A DNA stretch of 64,000 nt from Novosphingobium sp. SG919. GTDB lineage: Bacteria > Pseudomonadota > Alphaproteobacteria > Sphingomonadales > Sphingomonadaceae. The stretch is taken from the NCBI RefSeq assembly GCF_012932495.1, contig NZ_JABCNG010000002.1, positions 186,001 through 250,000 on the forward strand. Reading direction: 5' to 3'. Made by a program: the position numbers and the translations under genes. How positions within the stretch are numbered: the stretch's first letter is position 1; the number at the start of each line of letters is the position of its first letter. Below the pieces are notes generated by a model. The model had not been told where the DNA came from. It searched no databases and saw only the letters and a list, made by a program, of their open reading frames with translations. Shown here piece after piece: positions 52,135-61,789 of this stretch.

Positions 52135-52521
52135 GTGCGCCTGCTGCTGGATACCCATGCGCTGATCTGGTGGCTGGCCGGCGATGACGCCTTGAGCCAT
52201 CACGCCCGCGACGCGATCGCAAACGAAGCCAATGCCGTGTTCATCAGCGCAGCCTCGGCAATGGAAGTGACCACCAAGTTTCGCATCGGCAAGCTGCCCA
52301 GCGCGGCACTGCTGGCACAGGACTTCACCGCGATCGTGGCCGATCAGGGTTTTGCCGAACTACCCATCACCATCGCCCACGCCCGCTTAGCCGGCGCGCT
52401 CAACATTCCCCACAAAGACCCTTTCGACCGCTTCCTGATCGCCCAGGCCCAGGTTGAAGACATGGCCCTGGTGTCCAACGAAGCGCTGTTTGACGGGTTT
52501 GCCGTGCAAAGGGTGTGGTAG
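52135..52521 (+). CDS. PIN-domain ribonuclease toxin (VapC-type)
   Basis: A 128-residue toxin starting at GTG 52135: VRLLLDTHALIWWLAGDDAL. The PIN acidic quartet is visible as Asp6, Glu44 (ASAMEVTTK) and the pair in HKDPFDRFLIAQA. It partners the upstream Phd-type antitoxin and would cleave tRNA or other RNA when released. Typical type II addiction module. Confidence 0.92.
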   Translation: MRLLLDTHALIWWLAGDDALSHHARDAIANEANAVFISAASAMEVTTKFRIGKLPSAALLAQDFTAIVADQGFAELPITIAHARLAGALNIPHKDPFDRFLIAQAQVEDMALVSNEALFDGFAVQRVW

Positions 52522-52677
52522 ACCCGGTTCGGCAACCTTAATTCGGGATAGCTTGCTCGATGGCGGGTACTTCGCAGAGTAGCTGTCAATGCAGAGCTGA
52601 GGATTCGAACCCGAAAATCACGCACCGTGGCTGCCTCTTGAAATCATGTCGAGGATGACGAAGCAGACAGGCGTCCC

Positions 52678-53652
52678 CTATCCCCGCGCCACCAGCTTGC
52701 CGGCCAGCACCACCTTGCGCGTGGGCGCTTGCGGATTGTCCAGGCGATCGAGCAGCATGGTCGTGGCGGTGCGGCCGATTTCTTCCACCGGCTGCTCGAT
52801 CACGCTGATGCCCCCGCCGTTGCCCACGAAATCCATCCAGTCGTTGTTGTCGAATCCGGCCAGCGCGATGTCGGCGGGGACGGACAGGCCCTGGGCGCGC
52901 AAGGCGCGCAGGATGTGGAGGAGCATGACGCCGTTGCTGGCCACCAGGGCATCGGGGCGCTGTGGGCCCGAAAGCAGGGCGGCGAGCGCGCGTTCGGCTT
53001 CTCCGGTGTTGTGCGGCACGGCCAGGGCCTGGGCTTCCAGGCCGAGTGCGGCGGCGGCGCGTTCGAAGCCCGCGCGGCGTTCGTGGCCGGTCATGCTCAT
53101 CGCGCCGAAGAGGCCGGCCACGCGGCGATGGCCCTGGGCGTGCAGATGTTCCACCAGCACGGCGGCCATGCGTTCGTTGTCGAGCAGCACGCAATCAAGA
53201 TCCGCGCCGGGAATCGCGCGGTCGATCAGCACCACCGGACGCTCGCCTTCCGGGCGGTCGGTTCTGGCCACGCGCTGGCGCGAGGGCGCCAGGATCACCC
53301 CGGCTGCGCGCTCCTGGTGCATGAGGTCGAGGTACATCGCCTCCTTCGCCGGATCTTCATCGGTGTTGCACAAGATCACCTGCATCCCGCGCGCCGCTGC
53401 CACCGTTTCCACGCTGCGCGACACGGCGGTGAAGAACGGGTTGCGGATATCGGCCACGATCAGGCCGATCACGTTGGAATGCTGCGAACGCAGCCGCCGC
53501 GCCGCCAGGTTGGGCCGATAGCCCGTCACTTTGACGGCATCGTGCACGCGCTGCTGCATGGCCGCGTCCACGGCCTTGCCCGCCAGCACCCGCGAAACCG
53601 TGGCCGCCGAAACGCCGGCCACCCGCGCCACATCCTTGATCCCCACGGCCAT
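52678..53652 (-). CDS. LacI-family regulator of the fructose PTS operon
   Basis: A 324-residue repressor: MAVGIKDVARVAGVSAATVS, VLAGKAVDAAMQQRVHDAVK, then the sugar-binding core (NPFFTAVSRSVETVAAARGM). ATG 53652 gives the canonical N-terminus. It is divergent from fruB, with AGAAAACGTTTTCT at 53753-53766 near fruB and AGAAAACGTTCTCT at 53654-53667 beside its own start, so it likely represses both. It is not orthologous to enteric Cra by any feature visible here; ligand probably a fructose phosphate. Confidence 0.9.
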   Translation of the reverse strand: MAVGIKDVARVAGVSAATVSRVLAGKAVDAAMQQRVHDAVKVTGYRPNLAARRLRSQHSNVIGLIVADIRNPFFTAVSRSVETVAAARGMQVILCNTDEDPAKEAMYLDLMHQERAAGVILAPSRQRVARTDRPEGERPVVLIDRAIPGADLDCVLLDNERMAAVLVEHLHAQGHRRVAGLFGAMSMTGHERRAGFERAAAALGLEAQALAVPHNTGEAERALAALLSGPQRPDALVASNGVMLLHILRALRAQGLSVPADIALAGFDNNDWMDFVGNGGGISVIEQPVEEIGRTATTMLLDRLDNPQAPTRKVVLAGKLVARG

Positions 53653-53653
53653 C

Positions 53654-53667
53654 AGAAAACGTTCTCT
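53654..53667. promoter_or_regulatory. LacI-type operator adjoining the fruR-like start
   Basis: AGAAAACGTTCTCT, one mismatch from the palindrome AGAAAACGTTTTCT at 53753. It begins 2 bp from the start codon of the LacI-type gene and suggests autoregulation. Confidence 0.65.
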
Positions 53668-53752
53668 CCAACTCCCCGGCCGATTGGCCTGTTCTTCGCA
53701 CAAACATGGCCGCAATCCCCCCATTTGCGCAAGCCTCTTGACAAAATTCATG

Positions 53753-53766
53753 AGAAAACGTTTTCT
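53753..53766. promoter_or_regulatory. LacI-type operator and promoter of the fru operon
   Basis: AGAAAACGTTTTCT is a perfect 14-bp palindrome with the CG centre typical of LacI-family sites. TTGACA at 53738-53743 is a consensus -35; the operator covers the spacer and -10 region. fruB starts 57 bp downstream. Confidence 0.78.
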
Positions 53767-53822
53767 GAAGGCACAGCGGCGGCCCAAGCCCGCCGGCAAG
53801 CACCCCTGGAGAGAGGCCCGAA

Positions 53823-56360
53823 ATGCTGCCCAACCCCGCGATTTTGCCAGAAGAGGCGGCTCTCGTGCGCATCGGCGCGCAGGCCGGCAGCAAGGAAGAC
53901 GCGATTCGCCAGGTGGGCCAGATGCTGGTGGCCGCGGGCTGCGTTGCGCCGGGCTATGAAGATTCGATGGTGCGGCGCGAGGGCGTGGCCAACACGTTTC
54001 TGGGCGCGGGCGTGGCGATCCCCCATGGCCTGGGCGAAGACAAGGGGCTGGTGCGCCGCGACGGCATCGCCGTGCTGCAACTGCGCGACGGGGTGGAATG
54101 GAACCCCGGCCAGACGGCGCATCTGGTCGTGGGCATTGCCGCCAATTCCGACAGCCACATCGCCATCCTGCGCCGGCTCACCCGCCTGATCCAGGACGAG
54201 CCACGCCTTTCCGCGCTGGTGGCGAGCGACGACCCCCACGCCATTGCCGCCGCGCTGGGCGAAGATGGCGCCGCGCCTGCCGCGCAGGCTCCGGTGGCCG
54301 ATCTGGCCCATGCGGCGCAGTGGACCGTGGACTATCCCGCCGGCCTTCACGCGCGCCCCGCCTCGGCATGGATGGAGGCCGCGCGCGCCGCGCCGGCCGC
54401 CTTGCGCGTGCGCCACGGGGCCGATAGCGCCGATCCCAAGAGCCTGGTGTCGCTGCTGCAACTGGGCCTCAAGTGCGGCGACACCGTCACCATTTCCGCC
54501 GATGGGCCGCAGGGCCGCGCGGCGGTGGACCAGTTCCTTGCCGCCGTGCGCCGTCTGACCGCGCGCGAAAAGGAAGATGCCGCGCGTGCCGCCGCCAAGG
54601 TGGCCGCCGCCGCGCAGACCACCGGGCGCGGCTGGCAGCCGGAAACGGCGCTCACCATGCTGGCCGGCGTTGCCGCCAGCCCGGGCCTCGCCATCGGCAC
54701 GGTCCATGTCGTGGCCGCGGCCGAGCTTTCCGTGCCCGACGAGCCGGTGGACCTGGGCCGGGGTGGCGCCATGCTCGACGACGCGCTGCGCCGCACCCGC
54801 GCGCAGATGACCGCGCTGATCGACGATACCACCCGCCGCCTGGGCGCCAGCGATGCCGCGATCTTCAAGGCCCAAGCGGACCTGCTCGACGACACCGACC
54901 TCATCACCCTCACGTGCCAGTTGATGGTCGAAGGGCATGGCGTGGCCTGGTCGTGGCACCAGGCCGTCAGCCGCATTGCCGGGCAGCTTTCCGCGCTGGG
55001 CAATCCGGTGCTCGCCGCCCGCGCGGCAGACTTGCACGATGTGGGCCGCCGCGTGCTGGCCGCGCTCGATCCCACCCTCGCGACCGGTTCGATCGATACG
55101 CTGCCCGAGGGTTCGTGCATCCTGGTGGCGGCAGACCTTTCCCCGTCCGATACGGCAACGCTCGATCCCGAAAAGGTTGCCGGCATTGCCACGGCGCTGG
55201 GCGGGCCGACGTCGCACAGCGCGATCCTGGCGCGCACGCTGGGGCTGCCCTCGGTGGTGGCGGTGGGCCAGGACCTGTTGGCGCTGAGCGCACAAACCAA
55301 AGTCATCGTCGATGGTGATGCGGGGCGCGTGTGGCTCGATCCCACGCCGGCCGACCTGGCCTGCGCGCAAGCCTGGATCGATCGCATCGCCGCCCGCCGC
55401 CAGGCGCAGGAGGCCGAACGCAGCCGCCCGGCGGTGACCACCGATGGGCACCAGGTGGCCATTGCCGCCAACGTCAACCGCCCGGATTCGGTGCCCTTTG
55501 CCCTCGCCGAAGGTGCCGAAGGCGTGGGCCTGATGCGCACCGAATTCCTGTTCCTGGAACGCGGCGACACGCCCAGCGAGGACGAGCAGGAAGCGATCTA
55601 TCGCGCGATGATCGCCGCGCTTGGCGACCGCCCGCTGATCGTGCGCGCGCTCGATATCGGCGGCGACAAGCAAGTGCCGCACTTGGACCTGCCAACGGAA
55701 GAAAACCCGTTCCTGGGCGTGCGCGGCGCGCGGCTGCTGCTGCGCCGGCCCGACTTGCTCGATCCGCAATTGCGCGCGCTCTACCGCGCAGCAAAGCACG
55801 GCGGCGACTTGTCGATCATGTTCCCGATGATCACCTCTGCCTGGGAGTTGGAGCGCCTGCGCGCGCGGTGCGAGGAAATCCGTGCCGAGCTGGATGCACC
55901 GGCGGTGCCGATCGGCATCATGATCGAAGTGCCCGCCGCTGCGGTCCAGGCCCATGCCCTTGCCCAGCATGCCGATTTCTTTTCGATCGGCACCAACGAC
56001 CTCACGCAATATACCCTGGCGATCGACCGCCAGAACCCCGAACTGGCGGCCGAGGCCGACAGCCTGCACCCTGCCGTGCTGCGCCTGATCGCGCTGACCG
56101 TGGAAGGCGCGGCGGCGCATGGCCGCTGGGTGGGGGTATGCGGCGGATTGGCCGGCGATCCGTTCGGCGCAGCGCTGCTCACCGGGCTTGGCGTAACCGA
56201 GCTTTCGATGACCCCGCGCGACATTCCCGCCGTGAAGGCGCGGCTGCGCGCCGCCAACCTGCCCGATCTGCAAGACCTCGCCCGCCGCGCGCTGGCCCAG
56301 CCCGGCGCCGCGCAAGTGCGCGCGCTGGATGCCCCTGCCCTGGATGAAAGAGCCGCCTGA
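53823..56360 (+). CDS. fruB: Fructose PTS multiphosphoryl transfer protein (EIIA-HPr-EI fusion)
   Basis: An 845-residue cytosolic phosphocarrier relaying phosphate from PEP to FruA. Domains in order: EIIA-Fru with phospho-His68 (GAGVAIPHGLGEDK), HPr with His176 (PAGLHARPASAW), and enzyme I from about 275 with phospho-His465 (GGPTSHSAILARTLGLPSVV), PEP site and GVCGGLAGDP cysteine. All three phosphorylation sites are intact, so this one protein supplies the whole soluble relay. GGAGAGAGG precedes ATG 53823. Confidence 0.96.
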   Translation: MLPNPAILPEEAALVRIGAQAGSKEDAIRQVGQMLVAAGCVAPGYEDSMVRREGVANTFLGAGVAIPHGLGEDKGLVRRDGIAVLQLRDGVEWNPGQTAHLVVGIAANSDSHIAILRRLTRLIQDEPRLSALVASDDPHAIAAALGEDGAAPAAQAPVADLAHAAQWTVDYPAGLHARPASAWMEAARAAPAALRVRHGADSADPKSLVSLLQLGLKCGDTVTISADGPQGRAAVDQFLAAVRRLTAREKEDAARAAAKVAAAAQTTGRGWQPETALTMLAGVAASPGLAIGTVHVVAAAELSVPDEPVDLGRGGAMLDDALRRTRAQMTALIDDTTRRLGASDAAIFKAQADLLDDTDLITLTCQLMVEGHGVAWSWHQAVSRIAGQLSALGNPVLAARAADLHDVGRRVLAALDPTLATGSIDTLPEGSCILVAADLSPSDTATLDPEKVAGIATALGGPTSHSAILARTLGLPSVVAVGQDLLALSAQTKVIVDGDAGRVWLDPTPADLACAQAWIDRIAARRQAQEAERSRPAVTTDGHQVAIAANVNRPDSVPFALAEGAEGVGLMRTEFLFLERGDTPSEDEQEAIYRAMIAALGDRPLIVRALDIGGDKQVPHLDLPTEENPFLGVRGARLLLRRPDLLDPQLRALYRAAKHGGDLSIMFPMITSAWELERLRARCEEIRAELDAPAVPIGIMIEVPAAAVQAHALAQHADFFSIGTNDLTQYTLAIDRQNPELAAEADSLHPAVLRLIALTVEGAAAHGRWVGVCGGLAGDPFGAALLTGLGVTELSMTPRDIPAVKARLRAANLPDLQDLARRALAQPGAAQVRALDAPALDERAA

Positions 56361-57310
56361 TGCGCGTCCATACGCTTACGCTCAACCCCGCGATCGACGA
56401 GACGATCACGCTTGATATGCTCGTGCCCGGCCAGGTCCACCGCGCCCGCGCCGTGCGCCAGAATGCCGGGGGCAAGGGCATCAACGTGGCCAGTTGCCTG
56501 GCCGATTGGGGCGTAGCGGTTTCGGCGCATGGCTTGCTGGGCCGCGACAATGCCGCCCCGTTCGAAGCGCTGTTTGCCGCCAAGCCGATCACCGATGCCA
56601 TGGTGCGGGTGGATGGCGCCACGCGCGTCAACCTCAAGCTGGTGGATAGCGCCGGCACGACCGACATCAACCTCGATGGCCTGGCCGTGACCGACGAAAC
56701 CCTTGCCGCCGTGCTCGATGGGCTGGCCGATATGGCCGCCGCCGGGGACATGGCGGTGCTGGCGGGCAGTCTCCCCCCCGGCTGCCCGCCAGCCTGCTAT
56801 GCCAGCCAAGTGGCGCGGCTGCGCGATGCGGGCGTGCATGTGTTGCTCGATGCCAGCGGCGAACCGCTGGCGCGCGCGCTGGCCGCGCCGGTGCTGCCCC
56901 ACGTGATCAAGCCCAACCGCGATGAACTTGCGGCCTGGGCGGGCGAACCCCTGCCCGATATCGCCGCCGTGCTGGCCGCAGCCCGCGCGCTTCATGCGCG
57001 GGGGGTTGACCAGGTGGTGGTGTCGATGGGCAGCGAAGGCGCCCTGTTCGTCAATGGCGATGGTGCGATGCATGCGCGCCTGGCCCTGCCCCCGATCGGG
57101 CCACTGGGCATTCCCAGCACGGTGGGCGCAGGCGATGCCATGGTGGCGGGGCTGGCCGCCGCGCATGTCGCCGGGCTGGGCCTGGCGGAAACCGCGCGGC
57201 TAGCCACGGCCTTCGCCGTGGCCAAGCTGGGCATGGCCGGGCCCAACCTGCCGGAAAAGGCCAGCGTGCTGGCCCTGGCGCAAGACGTGATCACCGGCCC
57301 GCGCCCATGA
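56360..57310 (+). CDS. fruK: 1-phosphofructokinase
   Basis: A 316-residue PfkB/ribokinase-family enzyme converting fructose-1-phosphate to fructose-1,6-bisphosphate. N-terminal TLTLNPAIDETITLDMLVPG and NAGGKGINVASCLADWG bind the sugar phosphate; the anion hole/catalytic base is in IPSTVGAGDAMVAG. ATG 56360 shares one base with the fruB stop (TGATG). Confidence 0.95.
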   Translation: MRVHTLTLNPAIDETITLDMLVPGQVHRARAVRQNAGGKGINVASCLADWGVAVSAHGLLGRDNAAPFEALFAAKPITDAMVRVDGATRVNLKLVDSAGTTDINLDGLAVTDETLAAVLDGLADMAAAGDMAVLAGSLPPGCPPACYASQVARLRDAGVHVLLDASGEPLARALAAPVLPHVIKPNRDELAAWAGEPLPDIAAVLAAARALHARGVDQVVVSMGSEGALFVNGDGAMHARLALPPIGPLGIPSTVGAGDAMVAGLAAAHVAGLGLAETARLATAFAVAKLGMAGPNLPEKASVLALAQDVITGPRP

Positions 57311-57342
57311 CGCGCGCCAAAAAGAACCTGGGATAGAGCCTG

Positions 57343-58992
57343 ATGAAACACCAAGTGCTGATCGCCGCGCCCGGGCGCGATGTGGAAGCGGTGCTGGCCG
57401 CGCAAGCCCTGGCCAAGGCCGCGCGCGAGGCCGGGCTGGAAATCGACGTGCATCTCGAAAGCGCGGGCGATGCACCCGCCGCGCCGGCCCTGCTGGTGGG
57501 CGCGCCCGATCATCCCCAAGCCGCGCAGGCGGCGCAGGTGGTGGCGCTCGATGCCGTGCTGGCCGATCCCGCCGCCGCCCTGGCCCTGCTTTCCGCCCAG
57601 CCGAATGCTGCGCAGCAAGTGCGCGTGGTGGCGATCACCTCGTGCCCCACGGGCATTGCCCACACGTTCATGGCGGCCGAAGGGCTGCAACAGGGCGCGG
57701 CCGAACTGGGCCATGCCATCCGCGTGGAAACGCAAGGATCGGTGGGCGCCGGCACGCCGCTGACGGCCCAGGAAATTGCCGAGGCCCACGTGGTTATCAT
57801 CGCCGCCGACCGCGAAGTGGACCGCGCCCGCTTTGCCGGCAAGCGCGTGTTTGCCAGCAATACCAAGCCCGCGATCACCGGCGGTGCCGCGCTGATCACC
57901 CGCGCTCTGGCCGAAGCCAGCGTGCAGGCCGGCGGCCAAACCGCTGGCGCCGCGCCGGCCAAGGCCGAACGCACCGGCCCCTACAAGCACCTGATGACCG
58001 GCGTTTCGTTCATGCTGCCCTTCGTGGTGGCGGGCGGTCTGCTGATTGCGCTGGCCTTTGCGCTGGGCGGCATTCACGCCAATGACGATGCCGCCGCCGG
58101 CACGCTGGCGCACACTTTGTTCGAAATCGGCGCCAAGGGCGGCTTTGCCCTGATCGTGCCGGCGCTGGCCGGCTATATCGCCTATTCCATTGCCGACCGG
58201 CCGGGCATCGCGCCGGGCATGATCGGCGGCATGATCGCCGCCAGCCAGGGCGCCGGGTTCCTGGGTGGGATCGTCGCGGGCTTCATCGCCGGCTATGGCG
58301 TGGAAGCGCTGAACCGCGCGATCCGCCTGCCGCGCAATCTCGCAGGGCTCAAGCCCATGCTGATCCTGCCGCTGCTCGGCACGCTGATCACCGGGCTGCT
58401 GATGGTCTATGCCGTGGGCACGCCGGTTGCGGCGGTGCTATCGTTCCTCACACAATGGCTGCGCGGGATGCAGGGATCGAGCGCGATTGCGCTGGGCCTG
58501 ATCCTGGGCGCGATGATGGCGTTCGACATGGGCGGGCCGGTGAACAAGGCCAGCTATGCCTTTTCCGTCGGCCTGATCGCCAGCCAAGTCTACACCCCGA
58601 TGGCCGCGACGATGGCCGCGGGGATGACCCCGCCGCTCGGCATCGCGCTCGCCACCGTGCTGTTCCGCAACCGCTTTTCCGCTGAAGAGCGCGATGGCGC
58701 CGGCGCCACGGCGGTGCTTGGCCTGGCCTTCATCACCGAAGGCGCGATCCCCTTTGCCGCGCGCGATCCGCTGCGCATGATCCCCGCCTTCGTCGCCGGA
58801 TCGGCGCTGGCCGGCGCCATTTCCATGGCGATGGGCGTGGAACTGCGCGTGCCGCACGGCGGGGTGTTCGTGCTGCCGATCCCCGGCGCCGTGACGCATC
58901 TGGGCGCCTATGCCCTGGCGATTGCCGCAGGCACGCTGACCACCGCGCTTTTGGCCGGGCTGCTGCGCCGCCCGCTTCCGACCACCGCCTGA
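57343..58992 (+). CDS. fruA: Fructose PTS permease EIIBC
   Basis: A 549-residue membrane protein. Residues 1-85 are a degenerate duplicated EIIB-like (B') domain, followed by the functional EIIB with phospho-Cys101 ([20 protein letters not shown]), then the EIIC with about ten membrane spans from residue 225 ([20 protein letters not shown]) including [17 protein letters not shown]. Takes phosphate from FruB and imports fructose as fructose-1-phosphate. Third gene of the fru operon. Confidence 0.95.
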   Translation: MKHQVLIAAPGRDVEAVLAAQALAKAAREAGLEIDVHLESAGDAPAAPALLVGAPDHPQAAQAAQVVALDAVLADPAAALALLSAQPNAAQQVRVVAITSCPTGIAHTFMAAEGLQQGAAELGHAIRVETQGSVGAGTPLTAQEIAEAHVVIIAADREVDRARFAGKRVFASNTKPAITGGAALITRALAEASVQAGGQTAGAAPAKAERTGPYKHLMTGVSFMLPFVVAGGLLIALAFALGGIHANDDAAAGTLAHTLFEIGAKGGFALIVPALAGYIAYSIADRPGIAPGMIGGMIAASQGAGFLGGIVAGFIAGYGVEALNRAIRLPRNLAGLKPMLILPLLGTLITGLLMVYAVGTPVAAVLSFLTQWLRGMQGSSAIALGLILGAMMAFDMGGPVNKASYAFSVGLIASQVYTPMAATMAAGMTPPLGIALATVLFRNRFSAEERDGAGATAVLGLAFITEGAIPFAARDPLRMIPAFVAGSALAGAISMAMGVELRVPHGGVFVLPIPGAVTHLGAYALAIAAGTLTTALLAGLLRRPLPTTA

Positions 58993-59039
58993 CATCTTTT
59001 TCGCGCGGCCGCCCCTGGCCGCAAGGAGTGCCTCGTCCC

Positions 59040-60410
59040 ATGCCCGCCCTGCCTTCTGGTGCCTGCCGCGCAGGCGCCCTCGCTATCGTGCTGCCCGCTC
59101 TCCTCGCCTCGGCCGCCCCGGCGCTGGCCGATGAGGCACCGCCGCCGCCCACACTGCCCGCCACCGCGAAAAGCCAACCCGCGCCCAACCTGGCGCAGCC
59201 GCTGGCCGACCAGGGCATTACCCTGGCCTATAGCTATACCGGCGAAGCGGCTGGCAACGTTTCGGGCGGCCTGGCGCGCAAGAGCGCCTATACCGGCCAG
59301 GTCTATCTCGGCGCCGATTTCGACATGGATCGCATCGTCGGCATTCCCGGCGCGACGATCCACTTTGCCGTGACCAACCGCCACGGCAAGAGCCTGTCGA
59401 ACATCGCGCTGGGCAACAACACCTCGGTCCAGGAAGTGTGGGGCACGCAGAACACCCACCTGGCGATCCTCACCTGGGAGCAGAAGCTGCTGAACGATCG
59501 CCTGGTGATCGAGGCCGGTCGCAGCCAGGCCAACATCCACTTCCTCAATTCGCCGCTCTATTGCCTGTTCCAAAGCAATTCGACCTGCGGCAACCCCACT
59601 TTCGTGTTCAAGAACAGCAACTTCACCTATTTTCCGGCGTCAAGCTGGATGGCCCAGGCCAAGCTCGCGCTCGCGCCGCGCTGGTTCGCCCATGCCGGGG
59701 TCTATGAAGTGAACCCCGATCGCAAGCGCTGGAACGACGATGGCTTCAACTTCTCTTCGGCCAACCGCACCGGGGTGATCGTGCCGTGGGAACTGGGCTA
59801 TGGCGATGACAAGCGCGAAACCCGCCTGCCCGGCCACTATATCCTGGGCGGCTGGTTCGACCGCGCCGATTACAGCGACCCGCTGCGCGACGATCAGGGC
59901 GGCATCGCCATTCTCACCGGCCGCCCGGCGCGCACCCTGCACGGCCGCAGCGGCATCTATGTGCGGTTCGACCAGCAATTGACCCGGCCGGATCCCACGA
60001 GCAAGCGCGGCCTCTCGATCTTCGGCGTGGCGATGACCAATCTTTCGGGCCAGGTGGAAGAAAGCCGCTATTTCGATTTCGGCGTGGTGCAGACCGGCAC
60101 GTTCAAGGGCCGCGACAGCGATACGCTGGGCTTCATGATCAACGACCAGCGCTTTTCCGACCTGGCCATGGCGCGCATGCGCGCCGCGCGCCTGGCCGCC
60201 GGCGGCGAAGACAACGTGCATCGCCACCAGGTGATGATGGAACTCGCCTATGGCGCCGATGTGGTGCCGGGCCTGCGCGTTTCGCCCAACGTGCAGTATA
60301 TCCTGCACCCGGACAACACCGGCGCGCCGTTCAATCGCACCAACACCGACAATGCGCTGGTCTTCGGCTTCAAGTTCACGCTGGACGGCCCCACCTTTTT
60401 CGGGCGGTGA
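59040..60410 (+). CDS. OprB-type carbohydrate-selective porin
   Basis: A 456-residue outer-membrane barrel. Signal peptide MPALPSGACRAGALAIVLPA with cleavage near ALA/DEA, a short proline-rich linker, then OprB-family strands (GITLAYSYTGEAAGNVSGGL ... LVFGFKFTLDGPTFFGR at the end, Phe-rich). AAGGAG at 59023-59028 precedes ATG 59040. It follows fruA by 47 bp, so the fru operon probably includes its own outer-membrane route for fructose, in contrast to the TonB receptor of the sucrose locus. Confidence 0.88.
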   Translation: MPALPSGACRAGALAIVLPALLASAAPALADEAPPPPTLPATAKSQPAPNLAQPLADQGITLAYSYTGEAAGNVSGGLARKSAYTGQVYLGADFDMDRIVGIPGATIHFAVTNRHGKSLSNIALGNNTSVQEVWGTQNTHLAILTWEQKLLNDRLVIEAGRSQANIHFLNSPLYCLFQSNSTCGNPTFVFKNSNFTYFPASSWMAQAKLALAPRWFAHAGVYEVNPDRKRWNDDGFNFSSANRTGVIVPWELGYGDDKRETRLPGHYILGGWFDRADYSDPLRDDQGGIAILTGRPARTLHGRSGIYVRFDQQLTRPDPTSKRGLSIFGVAMTNLSGQVEESRYFDFGVVQTGTFKGRDSDTLGFMINDQRFSDLAMARMRAARLAAGGEDNVHRHQVMMELAYGADVVPGLRVSPNVQYILHPDNTGAPFNRTNTDNALVFGFKFTLDGPTFFGR

Positions 60411-60420
60411 CCGTCCAGCC

Positions 60421-60452
60421 GGCGTGGCGGAAAATCAGTTCCCCGCCACGCC
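60421..60452. terminator. Bidirectional hairpin at the oprB / amidohydrolase junction
   Basis: GGCGTGGCGG (60421-60430) and CCGCCACGCC (60443-60452) form a perfect 10-bp stem, 11 bp after the porin stop and overlapping the 3' end of the convergent amidohydrolase gene. No T-run on either strand, so function as terminator is uncertain. Confidence 0.5.
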
Positions 60453-61775
60453 CAGCACCGCCAGCACCAGCGTTTCCACCCCGGCGCGGATCGCCGGTTC
60501 GGGCTGGGGGGCAAAGAACGGCGAATGGTTGACCGGCACGGGCTTTCCTTCGGCCTTGAGCCGGGCCAGCATCGCCGGGTCGCTGCCGCCCACGCCGAAG
60601 AACACCGACTGGCTGACCCCGGCGTTGACGAATTCGGAATAGTCCTCGCTCGCCGTGCCGCCCGGCATTGCCACCGGCACCAGCGCCACGCGGCTGTCGC
60701 CCAGCGCGGTTTTCAGCACGCCGGCAAGCTTGGCCGAAAGCGCCGGATCGTTGATCACCGATGCCGTCCCCTCGGTATGTTCCACATCGGGCGCGCTGGC
60801 GCGGGCCATGGTCGCCACGGCGCGCGCGGTGGTGCCCACGCCATCGAGCAGCAATTGCCGCACATCGGCATCATAGGATCGCAGCGTCAGCTTGAGCACG
60901 GCAGTGTCGGGGATGATGTTGGGCGCATAGCCGGCGTTGAAAGCGCCCACCGTGATCACCCCGAATTTCTGCGGGTCTTTCTGCCGGCTGATCACGGTCT
61001 GCACGTCATCCACGAAATGCGCGCCCATCACGATCGGATCGATCCCCTTGTCGGGCATCGAACCATGCGCGCCCAGGCCGTGGAACGTGACGACCACGGC
61101 ATCGGCGGCCGAACTCACCGCGCCCTGCTTGATCACCACATGCCCCGCCACATCGGGCGTGACATGGGCGGCAAAGGCATAATCGGGCTTGGGAAAGCGG
61201 GTGAACAGGCCATCGGCCAGCATCGCCTTGGCCCCACCCACCTTTTCCTCGGCCGGCTGGCCGATGAACACCAGCGTGCCATGCCACTTGTCCTTCATCG
61301 CCAGCAGGGTCTGCGCGGTGCCAACCCACCAGGCCATGTGGCTGTCGTGCCCGCAGGCGTGATCGGTCGGCGTCAGCTTACCATCGATGGTCTGCTGGTA
61401 ATGGCTGGCATAAGGCAGCCCGGTCTTTTCCTCCAGCGGCAGGCCGTCCAGCTCGGTCCGCACCAGAACCACCGGGCCATCGCCGTTGCGATAGACCGCG
61501 ACCACGCCGGTCTGGCCGACGTGCTCGGTCACGGTAAAGCCGATCTGGCGCATCCGCGCGGCCAGCAGCGCGGCGGTGCGGGTTTCCTGGAACCCCACCT
61601 CGGGATGCTGGTGGATATCCTTGTAGAGCGCATCGAGCGCGGGATAGATCTTGTCGAGCTGGGCATCGATCGCGCCGCGCGCGGCGGCAGGATCGAGCGG
61701 CGCGGCATGGGCGGCATGGGGCAGCGCTGCTGCCGCCAGGGCCAGGCCCATGGCCGGCTTGGCAAACCAAGGCAT
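60435..61775 (-). CDS. Exported M20D-family amidohydrolase
   Basis: A 446-residue zinc-dependent hydrolase of the M20D (HipO/carboxypeptidase-like) group: signal peptide MPWFAKPAMGLALAAAALPH with cleavage near AHA/AP, then HQHPEVGFQETRTAALLAAR, metal ligands in DHACGHDSHMAWWVG, and the dimerisation insert AHGSMPDKGIDPIVMGAHFV. It hydrolyses N-acyl amino acids or related amides in the periplasm. It lies 14 bp after the TonB-receptor stop and is likely co-transcribed with it. Confidence 0.92.
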   Translation of the reverse strand: MPWFAKPAMGLALAAAALPHAAHAAPLDPAAARGAIDAQLDKIYPALDALYKDIHQHPEVGFQETRTAALLAARMRQIGFTVTEHVGQTGVVAVYRNGDGPVVLVRTELDGLPLEEKTGLPYASHYQQTIDGKLTPTDHACGHDSHMAWWVGTAQTLLAMKDKWHGTLVFIGQPAEEKVGGAKAMLADGLFTRFPKPDYAFAAHVTPDVAGHVVIKQGAVSSAADAVVVTFHGLGAHGSMPDKGIDPIVMGAHFVDDVQTVISRQKDPQKFGVITVGAFNAGYAPNIIPDTAVLKLTLRSYDADVRQLLLDGVGTTARAVATMARASAPDVEHTEGTASVINDPALSAKLAGVLKTALGDSRVALVPVAMPGGTASEDYSEFVNAGVSQSVFFGVGGSDPAMLARLKAEGKPVPVNHSPFFAPQPEPAIRAGVETLVLAVLGVAGN

Positions 61776-61789
61776 GGTCTTTCCTTTCC

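Noticed and set aside
53748..56315. 855-codon open frame on the minus strand
   Set aside because: Antisense to fruB, which carries three intact phosphorylation motifs; the reverse frame shows none.
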